DNA of 64,000 nt, taken from the NCBI GenBank assembly GCA_047967505.1, contig CM106541.1. One strand, written 5' to 3'. Within the stretch, counting starts at the first letter, position 1; each line of letters opens with the position of its first letter. Source of the stretch: Dipteris shenzhenensis. Lineage: Eukaryota > Polypodiophyta > Polypodiopsida > Gleicheniales. Positions 1-11,008 of this stretch are shown piece after piece. The translations under genes were made by a program, and so were the position numbers. A model generated the notes under the pieces. That model worked only from the letters and a program-made list of their open reading frames with translations, was not told the DNA's origin and made no database searches.

Positions 1-734
1 TCTGTTTTGCATATACATGATCTGACTATTCTGATTCATTACTGTTTCATGTTCTGTCTATATTGTCTCTACAATGTATAATCTCTGATTCTTGTTATTC
101 GTAAGATGTTGATGAATCTGATGGTACATTGCTTATTCATTACAACGTGAGTGAAGATGTATGACTGTTGTAACGCAATGAGAGAAAAGTGTATTGTTTA
201 TGCATACGCGGATTATTTTGAGGGTTCTAGATGAACCCCAAAACACTAGCGATCCTGTTGAACAAATACCCTGTCAACTCGAAGACTGATGTTCGTATTG
301 ACGATGGAGTGGTGGACCAGAATTGATGGATGAATGTAGATGTTCCATTACGGGCTTCTGTAGTCGACAATCTTGACAAATCGTATATGTCACGCCGTCT
401 TGCGTGCGAAGGTTGACATGCTTTGCAAATTGATATGAATGAATATTGTCATGAAATTACTGATGATTGTGTTCTGAGTACCTAGGAATTTGCCTCCATT
501 CAGACATGAGCATACATTAGGTGATGCATAAAGTGTACGTCGTATCAGTTGGGGTGCGGTCGTGAAGTTTTGCATGTGAACTATCTAACGCGAGTTATTG
601 ACGATGGAAGTGGAATGGAAGGAGCCAAGCAAAGTGTCCATTTGTGAGACTCAAAAGATGAACCAGGCTCCATTGCTCTCCAAACGTGATCTCGTCGCCA
701 AGTTTTCCAAGAGTGAAATGAACATCTACCAACC
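1..734. other. No gene recognised; left-edge spacer
   Basis: No convincing reading frame or repeat is visible here. The short open frames are small and carry no motif that I recognise. The stretch lies directly upstream of the decayed gypsy gag frame and may include its old leader or LTR, but no LTR end or primer site could be identified. Confidence 0.4.
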
Positions 735-2238
735 ATGTTACTAGTAGAAAATGTCGGGCTACAAGTCGATGAACCCTCAAGGGTGGATGGAAGGATCCCA
801 ACAGTGTCCCAAGATGATGCTCATATGGCTTCTCCGAGAGAACTGTTGCGGCATGAGCGAAACTGTGGCCTTGGCCCATTGGCAAACCAACCATTGACTA
901 CGTATGACCCGCTTCAAGAGGGAGGGCATGGACAAACAAATCTCACCATGGATCTTGAGGAAGAGGAGAAAAATTGTATGTCAGTAGTAGCAGAAGGTTT
1001 GGATGCCATAGTTGAGGAACCAACAAAAGAATTCGACGAAGAAGAATAGTTTAGCAGCACCCACAGTGAACTTATCACCTGCCGCATCAGAATCACATAG
1101 AAACCATTTGGACAGGAGAATCCATTTGGACCACAAAGCCCATTTAGATAAAAGAATCCAGTGGGACAATTGAATATATTTGGCCAAAACAGTCCATTGG
1201 GTCAACAATATGTATTCGGGTAGCAAAATCCAGTGACACTAGTCAATCTGGCTATCCAAGCAAAATCCGGTAGGCACACCAAATCTAGTGGGAGCACAAA
1301 ATCTGATAGGGGCACAAAATCTGGTTGGAGCACCAAATCCGATTGGAGCACAAAATCTAATAGGAGCATAGAATCCAGTGGCAACAGGGGCAGTACCATA
1401 GGTACCACCAGTCCCACCAGCCAAACCAATGAATCCGAATGCTAGCTTGAAGTGCAAGTTTGCATAGTATAAGAATTGCAAGAAAGATGACCCGGATGAC
1501 CATGTTGTGCAATTCAAGATGCATTGGCAAGCTGACAGTTTCTACAATATGTTTGGAGATCCAGAGAAGTTGCAACAGTTTGTGGGCACCCTTGGTGGAT
1601 GGGCCATGAGCTAGTTCAGTCCCTATGGGGTGGCACACTTCAACACGTATGGGGAGTTGCGAACATAGTTCCTACAATGGTTCTGTAAATAGAAGACTCC
1701 AAACAACATCGCAAGAAGTTACGTGAGCTACAGGAAGAAGAAAATAATGGTGGAAGATTACATGAAAAAGTTTCGTAATCTGAATGCACAGTTGGAAGTG
1801 GTGGGAAGACCCACAATCGAAACGTTGGGTCAAATATTTCTGCAAGGGCCTCAAGAAAGAAATCCGCAATGCCATAAGTGCATTGTAGATCCCTGGTGCA
1901 AATACATTCAATTAGTTAATCTATGTGGCCAAGAGGGCGGAAAGGAGATGTGGATCAGCAAAGAGCATGTCCAAGAAAGGTGATTCTGAGAGTGAATAGG
2001 ACTTTGATAAGGACAAATCCCCGGCAGTGATAGGGAGGAGGACACAAAATCATAAGGTGACGACTCCAACCGTGATTTAGACGAAGAGGATAACAAAACC
2101 AAGAAAAAGAAAAAACACAAGAAGAAGCTAACCAAAAAAGAATCAAAGAAAGACAAGGCCCAAGAAGAGATCCAGAAAGAAGAAAAGTGAGATGGAGAAG
2201 CTATTGGAAGAAAAGATGAAAAGTTTGGGAGTAACCTA
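735..2238 (+). pseudogene. Decayed Ty3/gypsy-type gag, 5' part (relic Gyp1)
   Basis: A protein-like track can be followed through three frames. From 735 to about 1243 it is acidic and then Gln/Asn/Pro/Gly-rich with NPxG motifs. It continues in a second frame to about 1860 and a third to about 2230. The middle part contains a repeat of the GAQNLIG type, then a retrotransposon-Gag-like block with YGELRT- and VEDYMKKFRNL-like segments. The third frame reads GLKKEIRNAI and VAKRAE, typical of gypsy capsid regions, then a strongly Lys-rich tail. At least six in-frame stops are TAG, usually where Gln would be expected, plus frameshifts. Copia element E1 inserted at its right end (TSD ACCTA), and zinc-knuckle codons continue beyond E1 near 7800. 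The gag call rests on motif recognition only. Confidence 0.55.
1270..1377 (+). repeat. 18-bp coding tandem repeat inside gag relic
   Basis: There are six units of 18 bp (1270, 1288, 1306, 1324, 1342, 1360), with a core like GGAGCACAAAATCT. Each encodes a six-residue unit such as VGAQNL or IGAQNL. The last unit has a TAG in place of CAG. The unit length preserves the frame, so the array probably expanded while gag was still coding. Confidence 0.8.
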
Positions 2239-2535
2239 TGTTGAGATATCAAGCTCTACCCCCGATACATCTCCTGGATGACTATCATTTATGTCACCGC
2301 CTATGTCAGTTGTACTCGTGGTGTAGTTAGACTACCACGTATGTTTTTGGTTTGGGTTCACATATGAACCAAGTATTCTAGGTTTGACATATAGGGTATT
2401 TCCCTCTTCTATTGTATTGTTGTTGTGTGCAAAAGTGAAGACAGGCTTCACCCTCCAACCTTGTGTCCTCTCTCTTTTGTGTGTTGTGAAGAAAGTTGAA
2501 CTTGAGTCTCCTATCTCTCTCCCTCATTCTTTTCA
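2239..2535 (+). repeat. E1 5' LTR
   Basis: The LTR is 297 bp, begins TGTTGAGATATC and ends with TTTTCA. It matches the 3' LTR at all but two positions by eye. It should supply the promoter (U3) and the RNA start; a TATA-like ATATAGGGTAT lies near 2390, but the start site cannot be fixed from sequence alone. Confidence 0.95.
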
Positions 2536-2548
2536 TGGTATCAGAGCC
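2536..2548 (+). promoter_or_regulatory. E1 primer-binding site (initiator Met tRNA)
   Basis: The sequence TGGTATCAGAGCC abuts the 5' LTR. It is the standard plant copia primer site, complementary to the 3' end of initiator methionine tRNA, where minus-strand DNA synthesis starts. E2 and E3 carry the identical site. Confidence 0.95.
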
Positions 2549-2963
2549 TTGTTCAAGGTAAGGAGCTCAAGAAAGCAAGCCAAGTTTGTGGTGTCCTGGT
2601 AAGAGGACCAGTGTTGCTTTCCTATTTCGAGTTTGGGAGCAAATCTTTGCAGGTAGCACAGCCAGAAGTGCAGGAGTGCACTGTTTCAGATTGAGAGGCC
2701 CTTCGCGGTGTGGCGAGAGCGAAGTATATGCCGTGGGAGAGGGCGAGGCCCTTGGTGACTTAATTTTTTTGATTTGAGGCCGTTTCGGGGCCCGTTTTGA
2801 AGGCGCAAGTTCTTCGCAGGCACTCAAAAAAAGGCCCTGTTTTTGCTGTGCGACCACCGCGCGGCTAGTCGGTGGAAAGGTGCCACAGAAATTGCATCGT
2901 ATGCCTGTGTGCAGAGATATTGGGAGTTGCAGATTCATGCCTGTTGCCAGTTGATGCAAAATC

Positions 2964-2997
2964 GTCACTAGGAAGTGACTGTGTGGTGAAATACCAC
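2964..2997 (+). other. E1 leader double stem-loop (candidate packaging/dimer signal)
   Basis: Two adjacent perfect hairpins are visible. In the first, GTCACT and AGTGAC enclose an AGGA loop (2964-2979). In the second, GTGGT and ACCAC enclose a GAAAT loop (2983-2997). The block lies between the primer site and the gag start and is unchanged in E2 (27984-28017) and in older E3 (33142-33175), although the surrounding leader of E3 has diverged. A role in RNA packaging, dimerisation or translation is inference. Confidence 0.6.
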
Positions 2998-3112
2998 TTT
3001 CGTCAGTGTTGCAGATCTGCCCCTGTGAGGCTTTTCGCAGAAGTTTTGCTATTTGCCCTTGTGAGGCATTTGCTGTGTTTACAGGTTGCTGTTGCAATTC
3101 GTGATTTGTAAA

Positions 3113-6100
3113 ATGTCTGAGAATCTGTCTACCATTGTCAGTGAGAAGCTTGACAAGAACAACTTCCAAGCATGGAAGTTCAGGATGACAAACTTCCTTA
3201 TGGGAAAGGGAGTTTGGGATTACATCAGTGGTGAAACTACAGAACCAGTTTTGGGTGCTGCTCCTACTCCTGCTGAATTGAAGGCCTTTAAAGAATGGCA
3301 TGAAAAAGCCAGAAAATGCCTGTATTGGCTGTCTGTTAGCATTTCAGATTCTATGATTGTGCATATACAGGATGTAGAGACGCCTAAGGAGGCATGGGAC
3401 ACATTGGTGAAGCTGTATAGCACAAATACCAAAGCACGAAAGATGCAGCTAAAGCAGGAGTTGCACAATGTGCAAAGGAAAAATCTGAATATAAATGAGT
3501 ATTTCTTGAAGGTGAAAGGCCTTGCAGATTCTCTTGCCTCCATTGGAGCACCTGTTGATGATGAGGACTTAGTGTCCGTGACCTTGAATGGTCTTGGGAA
3601 AGATTATGCACAGTTTCGGACATCCATTGGAGTCCGTGAAACATTTCCTGATTTTCAGGAACTTATTGCTCTCTTGCTGAGTGAAGAGCAAAGGAATGGT
3701 GGTTCAGCCACCTCAACTTCTCAAGAGACTGCTTTCTACTCGAATACAGGTAGAGGCAGGGGTAGAGGAAGAGGCCGTTTTGGTGGCCGTGCAGGAAATC
3801 AGAACCAACAGCAACAACAGGAAAACCAGTCCTATGGAGGAGGACGTGGTAGTTCTAGAGGCAGGGGGAGCCAAAGAGGCCGTGGTTCATGGCAAAGGAA
3901 CCAGCAAGTAAATAGCAGCACAGAATGCTATTATTGTGGAAAGCCTGGACACAAGGAGAATACATGCTATAAAAAACAGAATGACATCAAAAGTGGGAAG
4001 TTGCAGCAAAGCAACTATGCATCATCAAGTGGGCATGGTGACGACAGAAATGAGCACCTCTTTGTGATGCAGCATATGGTTAACTCCATGTCAGGAGATG
4101 CTGCAGCTTGCAATGATGTTTGGTATGTTGATTCAGGTGCCTCTAACCACATGACCAGTCATGGTGAGTGGTTTCATGATGTTAGAAATTTGGATAAGCC
4201 AGGTTATGTTGAAACTGGTGATGATACTGCGCACCCAATTACGCAGGTTGGAAAAGTGCCATTAGCTATGCAGGATGGCAAAACGAAGTACTTGGCAGAT
4301 GTACTTCATGTTCCAAAAATCACTAAGAACCTGGTTTCAGTTGGCCAGATGGTTGAGCAAGGTCTGCAGGTTAGATTTAATCCTGATGGATGTTTTGTTG
4401 AGGACTTGAAAAATAAGTGCCGCTTGGTTGCGAAAGGCAATAAAAAGGGCAGAATGTTCACCTTGGATGTTGATATGCCTGAGGTAAAAGCTGCTATGTT
4501 TGCGCATGGGAGAGGTGTCATTGCAGATATTGAGATATGGCACAAGCGCATTGGGCATGTGAATATACAAAGGCTGAAATCTATGCAAACGAAAAACATT
4601 GTTGGAGGTTTGCCTAAATTCAGAGTTGAGGGAATGCAAAAGGTATGTGAAGCATGCCAAATGGGTAAGCAGGCCAGACATGCATTTCCCAAAAATGCTA
4701 AGGTGAGCAAAAGACCTTTGGAAGTGATCCATTCAGATGTTTGGACAACCAAAGCTGCTTCTATTGGTGGATGCCATTATTATGTGACGTTTATTGATGA
4801 CTACACTAGGAAGGTGTGGATTTATTTTATGAAGCACAAAAGTGAAGTGTTCAGCCATTTCAAGGCTTTTAAGGCCATGGTTGAAAAAGAGAAAGGTGTG
4901 CATATTAAAGTGCTAAGATCTGATGGAGGGGGAGAGTACTTTTCAGAAGAATTTTGTGAATATCTGAAAGAACAGGGAATTCAAAGGAAGTACTCATGCA
5001 GGTCTACCCCTCAGCAGAATGGGGTTGCAGAAAGGAAGAACAGGCATATTGCAGAAGTAGGACGGGCGATCCTAAATGAGAAAAACATGCCTGATTATTT
5101 TTGGGCTGAAGCAGTAGCAACTGCAGTTTATATTATGAACAGAACCCCCACTGCAGCTGTCCATGGCATGACGCCTGAAGAAATGTATACAGGCCAAAAA
5201 CCAGATATTTCTCACTTGAAGGTATTTGGTTGCATAGCTTATGTTCATGTTCCTGATGAGAAGAGAACAAAGCTGGATCCAAAGGCAGAAAAATGCATCT
5301 TTATTGGATATGCTCAGCACCAGAAAGGGTATCGCTGTTATAACCCTTCCACCCGCAAAATGCAAGTGAGCAAAGATGTTGTTTTTGATGAAATGAGCAG
5401 CTGGTATGCACCAACTGTTATGGTAGGAGATGCAGATGCAGGAAATGGGAATGCTGCAATAAATGCAGAGCAGCAATCTCAAGCCTTGAGTGGACCCAGA
5501 GAGTCCTCTACTAGTGGATCTAATGCATGGACAGGGAGATTGAGATCTAGTGAATCGTCACATGGCAGTCCTGATAGTGTTGTGCAGGTATCACATAAGG
5601 GAAAAGAAAAAGTGGACCATGCTCCAGTGTTTGATGTGTCTGCTGGTAGCTCTCATGTTGATGGAGAGTCAAGCGGCTCTGAAATGAGCCTTGATGAGGA
5701 ACTTGGGATTCCTTCTGTTGTTACACCTGGTGCAAGGAAAAGCAGGCATGATTTAAAGACTCCTGCAACTGATCCAGTTGTACGGAGGTCCACTCGTATT
5801 AAGTATCCAGTTGATAGGCTGAGATATGATGGGTATACAGCACATCACTATGCTTATATGGTCAAGGTTCTAGAGGAGCCAGAGCCCACATGTTTTGAGG
5901 ATGCAGCAGGGCATAAAAATTGGGAAGCAGCTATGGATGAAGAGATGGCTGCCTTGGATGCAAACCACACTTGGGATTTGATGCCTTTGCCTCATGATAA
6001 GAAGGATATTGGCTGCAAGTGGGTTTACAAAGTAAAGCACAATGCTGATGGGTCTGTTAGCAGGTACAAGGCAAGATTGGTTGCCAAAGGTTTTGCACAG

Positions 6101-7460
6101 ACATATGGAATTGACTATGAGGAAACTTTCAGCCCAGTTGCAAGGATGGCAACCGTGAGAGCAGTAATTGCTATGGCTGCTGCAAAGGGATGGTCTTTGC
6201 ATCAGATGGATGTGAAAAATGCCTTCTTGCATGGTGATTTGTAGGAAGAGGTTTATATGATGCAGCCGGAAGGTTATGAGGATAATTCACATCCCGATTT
6301 TGTATGCAGGTTGCGCAAAGCCTTGTATGGCTTAAAACAAGCGCCGAGGGCATGGTCAGACAAGATAGGGCAATATCTTGTCACTATTGGATTTCAGATT
6401 TCCAATTCAGATTTTTCACTTTATGTGAAAAGGACAAACAGAGGGATTGTGCTTATAGTCATCTATGTTGATGACTTGATTATTAGAGGTGATAGTGATG
6501 CAGACATTAATGAAGTGAAGCTGCTGTTGAAGCAGAAATTTGAGATGAAGGATTTGGGAGAGCTGCGTTACTTCTTGGGCATTGAGGTTATTAGATCCCC
6601 GAGTGGGATATGGCTATTGCAAAGGCAATACGGTTTGGACATGCTGTCCAAATATGGGATGATAGGCTGTAAGCCTATTTCTGTTCCATTGGAGCAGAAT
6701 GTGAAGCTCAATGCAGAGACAGGTGAGCTTCTTGAAGATATTACTATGTACAGGCGCATAGTAGGTAGCTTGATTTACATGACTATAACCAGACCAGATT
6801 TGAGCTATGCTGTGGGGCTGGTGAGTCAGTTTATGCAGGCACCGAGGAAGCCACATTTGGATGCGGCTAGGCGCATACTGCGGTATGTGAAGTCCACATT
6901 GCATTATGGACTGTTTTATGAAGCTGGGTGTGCATTACAGGTACATGGATACACAGATGCTGACTGGGCTGGTAGTGTCTCAGACAGGAGATCTACTAGT
7001 GGTTTTATGTTTTCCCTTGGGAGTGGTGCCATCAGTTGGAGCAGCAAGAAGCAGCCAACAGTTGAGCACAGAGGCTGAGTACAGGGGTGCAGCAATGGCT
7101 ACATGTGAGGTAGCTTGGTTACAGAAGCTACTTGCAGATATGGGACAGTCAATTCATGCAGCAGTTGTCATTCATTGTGACAACATTAGCAGCATCATGC
7201 TTGCTAATAACCCAGTTTATCATGCTAGAACGAAGCACATTGAGGTGCATTATCACTTTGTGAGAGAGAAGGTTCTAGCTGGTGAGATTGATCTTGTCTA
7301 TGTCAGCACTGAGGAGCAGGTGGCTGATATTTTTACGAAGGCATTGGGTACCGAGAAGCTTCGCAGATTTAGGAGCTTGCTTGGTGTACGTGAGATGGAT
7401 TTGAGCTTGAGGGGGAGTGTTGAGATATCAAGCTCTACCCCCGATACGTCTCCTGGATGA
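3113..7460 (+). pseudogene. E1 copia Gag-Pol polyprotein, broken twice
   Basis: The start is the ATG at 3113 (MSENLSTIV); codons just upstream are open but lack an ATG. Order by residue: Gag; Arg/Gly-rich stretch; CCHC zinc knuckle [14 protein letters not shown] from about 272; protease DSGAS with Asp340; integrase pre-domain IWHKRIGH; integrase core Asp542, Asp604, Glu640 (the 35-residue D-E spacing is canonical); reverse transcriptase with YVDD at about 1118-1121; RNase H with TDADWAGS and STEAEYR. A TAG at 6242-6244 replaces the Gln codon that E2 has at the same position, just before the RT catalytic region. An 8-bp deletion at about 7064 relative to E2 shifts the frame inside RNase H. The normal stop at 7458-7460 lies within the 3' LTR. 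The product would be truncated after about 1043 residues, so this copy needs help in trans. Confidence 0.95.
7404..7417 (+). promoter_or_regulatory. E1 polypurine tract
   Basis: AGCTTGAGGGGGAG directly precedes the 3' LTR and should prime plus-strand DNA synthesis. E2 and E3 have near-identical tracts in the same place. Confidence 0.85.
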
Positions 7461-7714
7461 CTATCATTTATGTCACCACCTATGTCAGTTGTACTCGTGG
7501 TGTAGTTAGACTACCACGTATGTTTTTGGTTTGGGTTCACATATGAACCAAGTATTCTAGGTTTGACATATAGGGTATTTCCCTCTTCTATTGTATTGTT
7601 GTTGTGTGCAAAAGTGAAGACAGGCTTCACCCTCCAACCTTGTGTCCTCTCTCTTTTGTGTGTTGTGAAGAAAGTTGAACTTGAGTCTCCTATCTCTCTC
7701 CCTCATTCTTTTCA
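7418..7714 (+). repeat. E1 3' LTR
   Basis: This LTR is 297 bp, with the same ends as the 5' copy, and is followed by the duplicated target ACCTA. The polyprotein frame runs 43 bp into it before its stop. Confidence 0.95.
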
Positions 7715-7716
7715 AC

Positions 7717-7960
7717 CTAGTCAGCATCAAAGATGATCTACGGAGTATGTAGTAAGGGTCATCCCCTGGAGAAATAAACTAGTCAGCATCAAAGATGATC
7801 TGCAGAATATGTAGTAAAGGTCATCCCACTGAGGTGTGCTGGTATAAGCCAAATGCCAGGATGAATTTGGCACAACATGTGCCTCATACGCCAACAACAT
7901 GGGGGCCAATCAGGTGGCAATTGAACTAGTTGCCACAGCACAGAACGTGGCATAGATTCA
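7717..7960 (+). pseudogene. Zinc-knuckle remnant of the interrupted gag, with 62-bp duplication
   Basis: Right of E1 the interrupted sequence resumes with a 62-bp direct duplication (units starting 7717 and 7779). The second unit encodes MICRICSKGHPTEVCW, a near-CCHC zinc knuckle one residue short of the standard Cys-X2-Cys-X4-His-X4-Cys spacing; the first has a decayed version. This agrees with the Lys-rich gag tail just left of E1, so E1 probably landed between the basic region and the knuckle. The frame stops with TAG near 7930. Confidence 0.45.
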
Positions 7961-8121
7961 GTAAAGACATAATTGGAACCCACAAAAAAATAACTGAACG
8001 AATTGAATTTCACTTGTGTAAATGCAGACCATATAAGAACTCGACGTCAATAAAGTCGGGTGTGTCCTGAGTCCTAATCCAAGGATCCACACCCTCTACC
8101 TTCCTGTGGGGGAGTAAGCTA

Positions 8122-8403
8122 TTGGGGGGACTTGTAGGACTTTCCCGAGTTGTCACAGATCCAGGGAGGCAGATTGGGAAACTCGATCCATACCAAGCAG
8201 TCGTGGAGCAAAAAGTTATCAACACTGAACTCTGGGCTCCAGGGGACAACCAAGATGAAAGCACTAGAGAAGAAAAAGGATGGCTCATGAACCTTGTCTT
8301 CATGACCTTGCTCCTCATGATTCGCTCTAGCCTCCAAACTGTCCCGTCTATTACCATCCTTTGTCGAATCTGGTGTGTGCAGGTCCTTTTGGGGGGGAGG
8401 CAC
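8122..8403 (-). pseudogene. DUF4283-like fragment (plant retroelement ORF1 type)
   Basis: On the minus strand an open frame reads LVVPWSPEFSVDNFLLHDC and then VWIEFPNLPPWI. That pattern resembles the plant DUF4283 domain (PW-P-F, then V-W-V-LPNLP), common in ORF1 of plant LINEs and in host-derived zinc-knuckle proteins. Only about 60 residues fit and no partner domain follows. The similarity is from memory of the family's consensus and could be accidental. Confidence 0.35.
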
Positions 8404-8818
8404 TCATTTCTTGCATGTAAAGCTCACACTACAGTCGTCGCTCGTGGGCATTTTAGGGTGTGTCCCACACCCTTCACATAGGGTTGATGCACATTTCTCA
8501 TGCACCGAGCCACACCTTGAGTCAAGGTGCATGGAATAGCTCTCGGTTGATTTACTTTTAACTTTGTCCTCACTTTAACTAGCATCACTATTAGCTTTTA
8601 ACATGAAAGACATTACATCCCCTCTATACATGATGCCATATTCTTTAGAGCTATATTGGATCCAGGCAAAAGTGCATAACCAGTACCTGGACTACAAGAA
8701 AACATTATATACAAGAGCCTCCAAATTTAGCTCCTGTAAATAAATATATTATCCAAAGCCTACTCTGCCCCCTCTTGTACCCGCCCTCCATCTCCTTCTC
8801 TGCCCTCTACCCCCCTCT

Positions 8819-8826
<8 letters not shown>
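8404..8826. other. No gene recognised
   Basis: The spacer is mixed in composition and becomes pyrimidine-rich toward the CT microsatellite. I see no motif or repeat that I can support. Confidence 0.4.

Positions 8827-8882
<56 letters not shown>
8827..8882. repeat. (CT)n microsatellite
   Basis: A near-perfect CT dinucleotide run of about 56 bp. Similar CCTAC(T)CTGCCCCCTC text lies on both sides (about 8758 and 8889), suggesting a local duplication flanking the run. Confidence 0.95.
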
Positions 8883-8885
<3 letters not shown>

Positions 8886-10476
8886 CTAGCCTACTTTGCC
8901 CCCTCCTATATTCGCCCTTGCTGGAGTTGTTCTTTCCCTCCAAGCTGCATCGCCTTGTGTTGGAGCTCTATTCTTACTATTGAGACATCTATTCCTCCTC
9001 CTAATATGATATCTTCAAGGATGGTGAGGAGTAGGGCTACAAGACCATGCAATACTATGACCCCTTGAGAACACCAAAAATGCATTGGGTGAGTGGGTGC
9101 CTTGCACCTACAGCTTACATGACTGGATAGTCTTTGGTTTTCAATTTCCAATTACCTTCCACAAAGACATCATCTAAAGGTAGATATTGTGATGATCTTT
9201 TGGCTTCTCATGGGGACCAAGAATGGTGATTGTTTTTGCCTCCTCTTCATCTTTCTCGATCATGGTCAATGCACCCTCCTCATCTAATCTACATTGCACA
9301 AGCTCATGTGAAGGACAAAACTCTGCCATGAAATATAGCCACCAAGATTAGTACTTCATCTCCCAATCCAACAGGTCCCCCTTTGATCCAAATTTTCCAT
9401 GCCAAAGTAGATGGCAAGCTCCTTCAAAATGGTGACTTGATTCCACATGTCACACTTGACTGGCATCATTCTTATAGCAAACAAATGAAACAAAAGCCTA
9501 CAACCAAAAGTTAAGTAAATGTAAGAAATACAAAAATGATAGAAAAACAACTTAACAAGTATAGATAGCAACTACCTCCATAGAAGCCTCTTTGAAGCCA
9601 AGAAAATCTCTCCAAGCATTTTACCACCTAGAGTAGGCTTTGCTTTGCGCAATAATTCTTGAAAGTTATTGATGATAGCAAACCTGCAAGGGATAGGCAC
9701 TACGTGCAATCTTTGGTGTCATTGGCAAGTCAAACTTTTTGTAAAAGTGGAGTCGATATAAATTAGTTATGTAATCGCAACTACTTATTTTGCACTTGCA
9801 AACAAAGACATGCCTAAAAGATTGTATATTGTCACCTTCATCAATAATGAGCTATTTCTTCAAGTTGTTGGTCCTCTCCATCAGCGTGTCATAAAAAACT
9901 TCTTTGCCAACCCAAACACAAAATTCCATGTCTCCTAGTTGTCCAAGTGTTACCTCAAGCCATAGTAAATTAAAGGTCATGTACTAGCATGAAACTCTAT
10001 TATAAAGTTATGAAATTATGAATTTGTGTCTTGCACTTGTTGAAGGCACTCTATGGTAATACTGTATTTCTTTGCTACCCTAAGATCTTGCATTTCAAGT
10101 CATTGTCTAGATCTACATGTGCAAATTGTATAATTTTCCCAAATTTAGCTTGATTCCCTTTTCCTTTATTGTTTTGCTAGACACCATCTCAAAACACTTG
10201 TTTCCTCTTCAAGGGATCAACTATCTTGAGATACTTACTCATCTTGTTTGTGAACTTCTCTCTAACTTTGATGTCCACAAACCCCTCTTTCTCTTACTTT
10301 TTTCAAATATTTCTCTTTCTCTTTTAGCTTGAATTTTTTTCTCAACATGATTTTGTGCCACAAAACATTACAAAGTTTCAATTGATACTATGACATGAAG
10401 TTGGGGGTAGTGAAACTTCACACACCTCTTTGCTTTTTGTTTCTTTGACATAGATCCTTTATCGCTTGAGAAGAGG
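8883..10476. other. No gene recognised; AT-rich spacer
   Basis: Open frames are short and lack recognisable motifs on either strand. No LTR end, tRNA box or clear inverted repeat was seen. Confidence 0.45.
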
Positions 10477-10596
10477 GATAAAACATACATTTTATGCAAA
10501 GAAAACAACTACACATTTTCTTTCCTTGCTCCTGTAGATAAAACATACATTTTATGCAAAGAAAACAACTACACATTTTCTTTCCTTGCTCCTGTA
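10477..10596. repeat. Perfect 60-bp tandem duplication
   Basis: Units 10477-10536 and 10537-10596 are identical by eye, starting GATAAAACATACATTTTATG. The lack of differences points to a recent duplication or repeated gene conversion. Confidence 0.95.
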
Positions 10597-10699
10597 ATAA
10601 AAGGATAAAGATGCTAACATCCTAAGTTACATTATAGTCTAGTAGAGGGAAAAGAAAAGGATCAAGGAAGGCCATGATCTTACCAAGTTGATCAGCACC

Positions 10700-11008
10700 A
10701 AAGAGAAGGGCAATGCATTGTTGAAAGAAGATCTTATGACTCAACATGCATGGATATATCAAGTGCTAAAACTAAATGCATAGAATGATGCACCTAAAAG
10801 AGATCTTGGAAATGACATAAATTTCATAAATAACAAAGAATTGAGAAAAAACTTAAAGAGAAGGGCAATGCATTGTTGAAAGAAGATCTTACGGCTCAAC
10901 ATGCATGTATATATCAAGTGCTAAAACTAAATGTATATGATGATGCACCTAAAAGAGATCTTGGAAATTATATAAATTTCATAAATAACAAAGAATTGAG
11001 AAAAATAT
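10700..11008. repeat. 155-bp tandem duplication
   Basis: Two units start at AAAGAGAAGGGCAATGCATT (10700 and 10855). They differ at a handful of positions, such as cttatgactc against cttacggctc. There is no coding signal inside. Confidence 0.9.

Larger units (their letters stand above)
2239..7714 (+). mobile_element. Ty1/copia LTR retrotransposon E1, nearly intact
   Basis: The element is complete: 297-bp LTRs at 2239-2535 and 7418-7714, starting TG and ending CA, and a perfect 5-bp target-site duplication ACCTA at 2234-2238 and 7715-7719. A primer site directly follows the 5' LTR and a polypurine tract directly precedes the 3' LTR. I count two differences between the LTRs (cccgatacat/cccgatacgt and caccgcc/caccacc), so insertion was recent. 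Domain order is gag, protease, integrase, reverse transcriptase, RNase H, which defines the copia superfamily. Two lesions break the single polyprotein: a TAG at 6242-6244 and an 8-bp deletion near 7064. It belongs to the same family as E2 (23245-28744) and is a relative of the older E3. Confidence 0.97.

Noticed and set aside
2872-3111. A 79-codon open frame in the leader of E1 (and 27870-28109 in E2), ending just before gag
   Set aside because: Its first codon is GTG and it contains no ATG, so a plant ribosome is unlikely to translate it. The DNA conservation is better explained by leader RNA structure.
8775-9068. Ser/Leu- and Arg/Glu-rich frames across the CT and GA microsatellites (also 21028-21481, 59261-59563)
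   Set aside because: These proteins only reflect dinucleotide repeats, which stay open in every frame.
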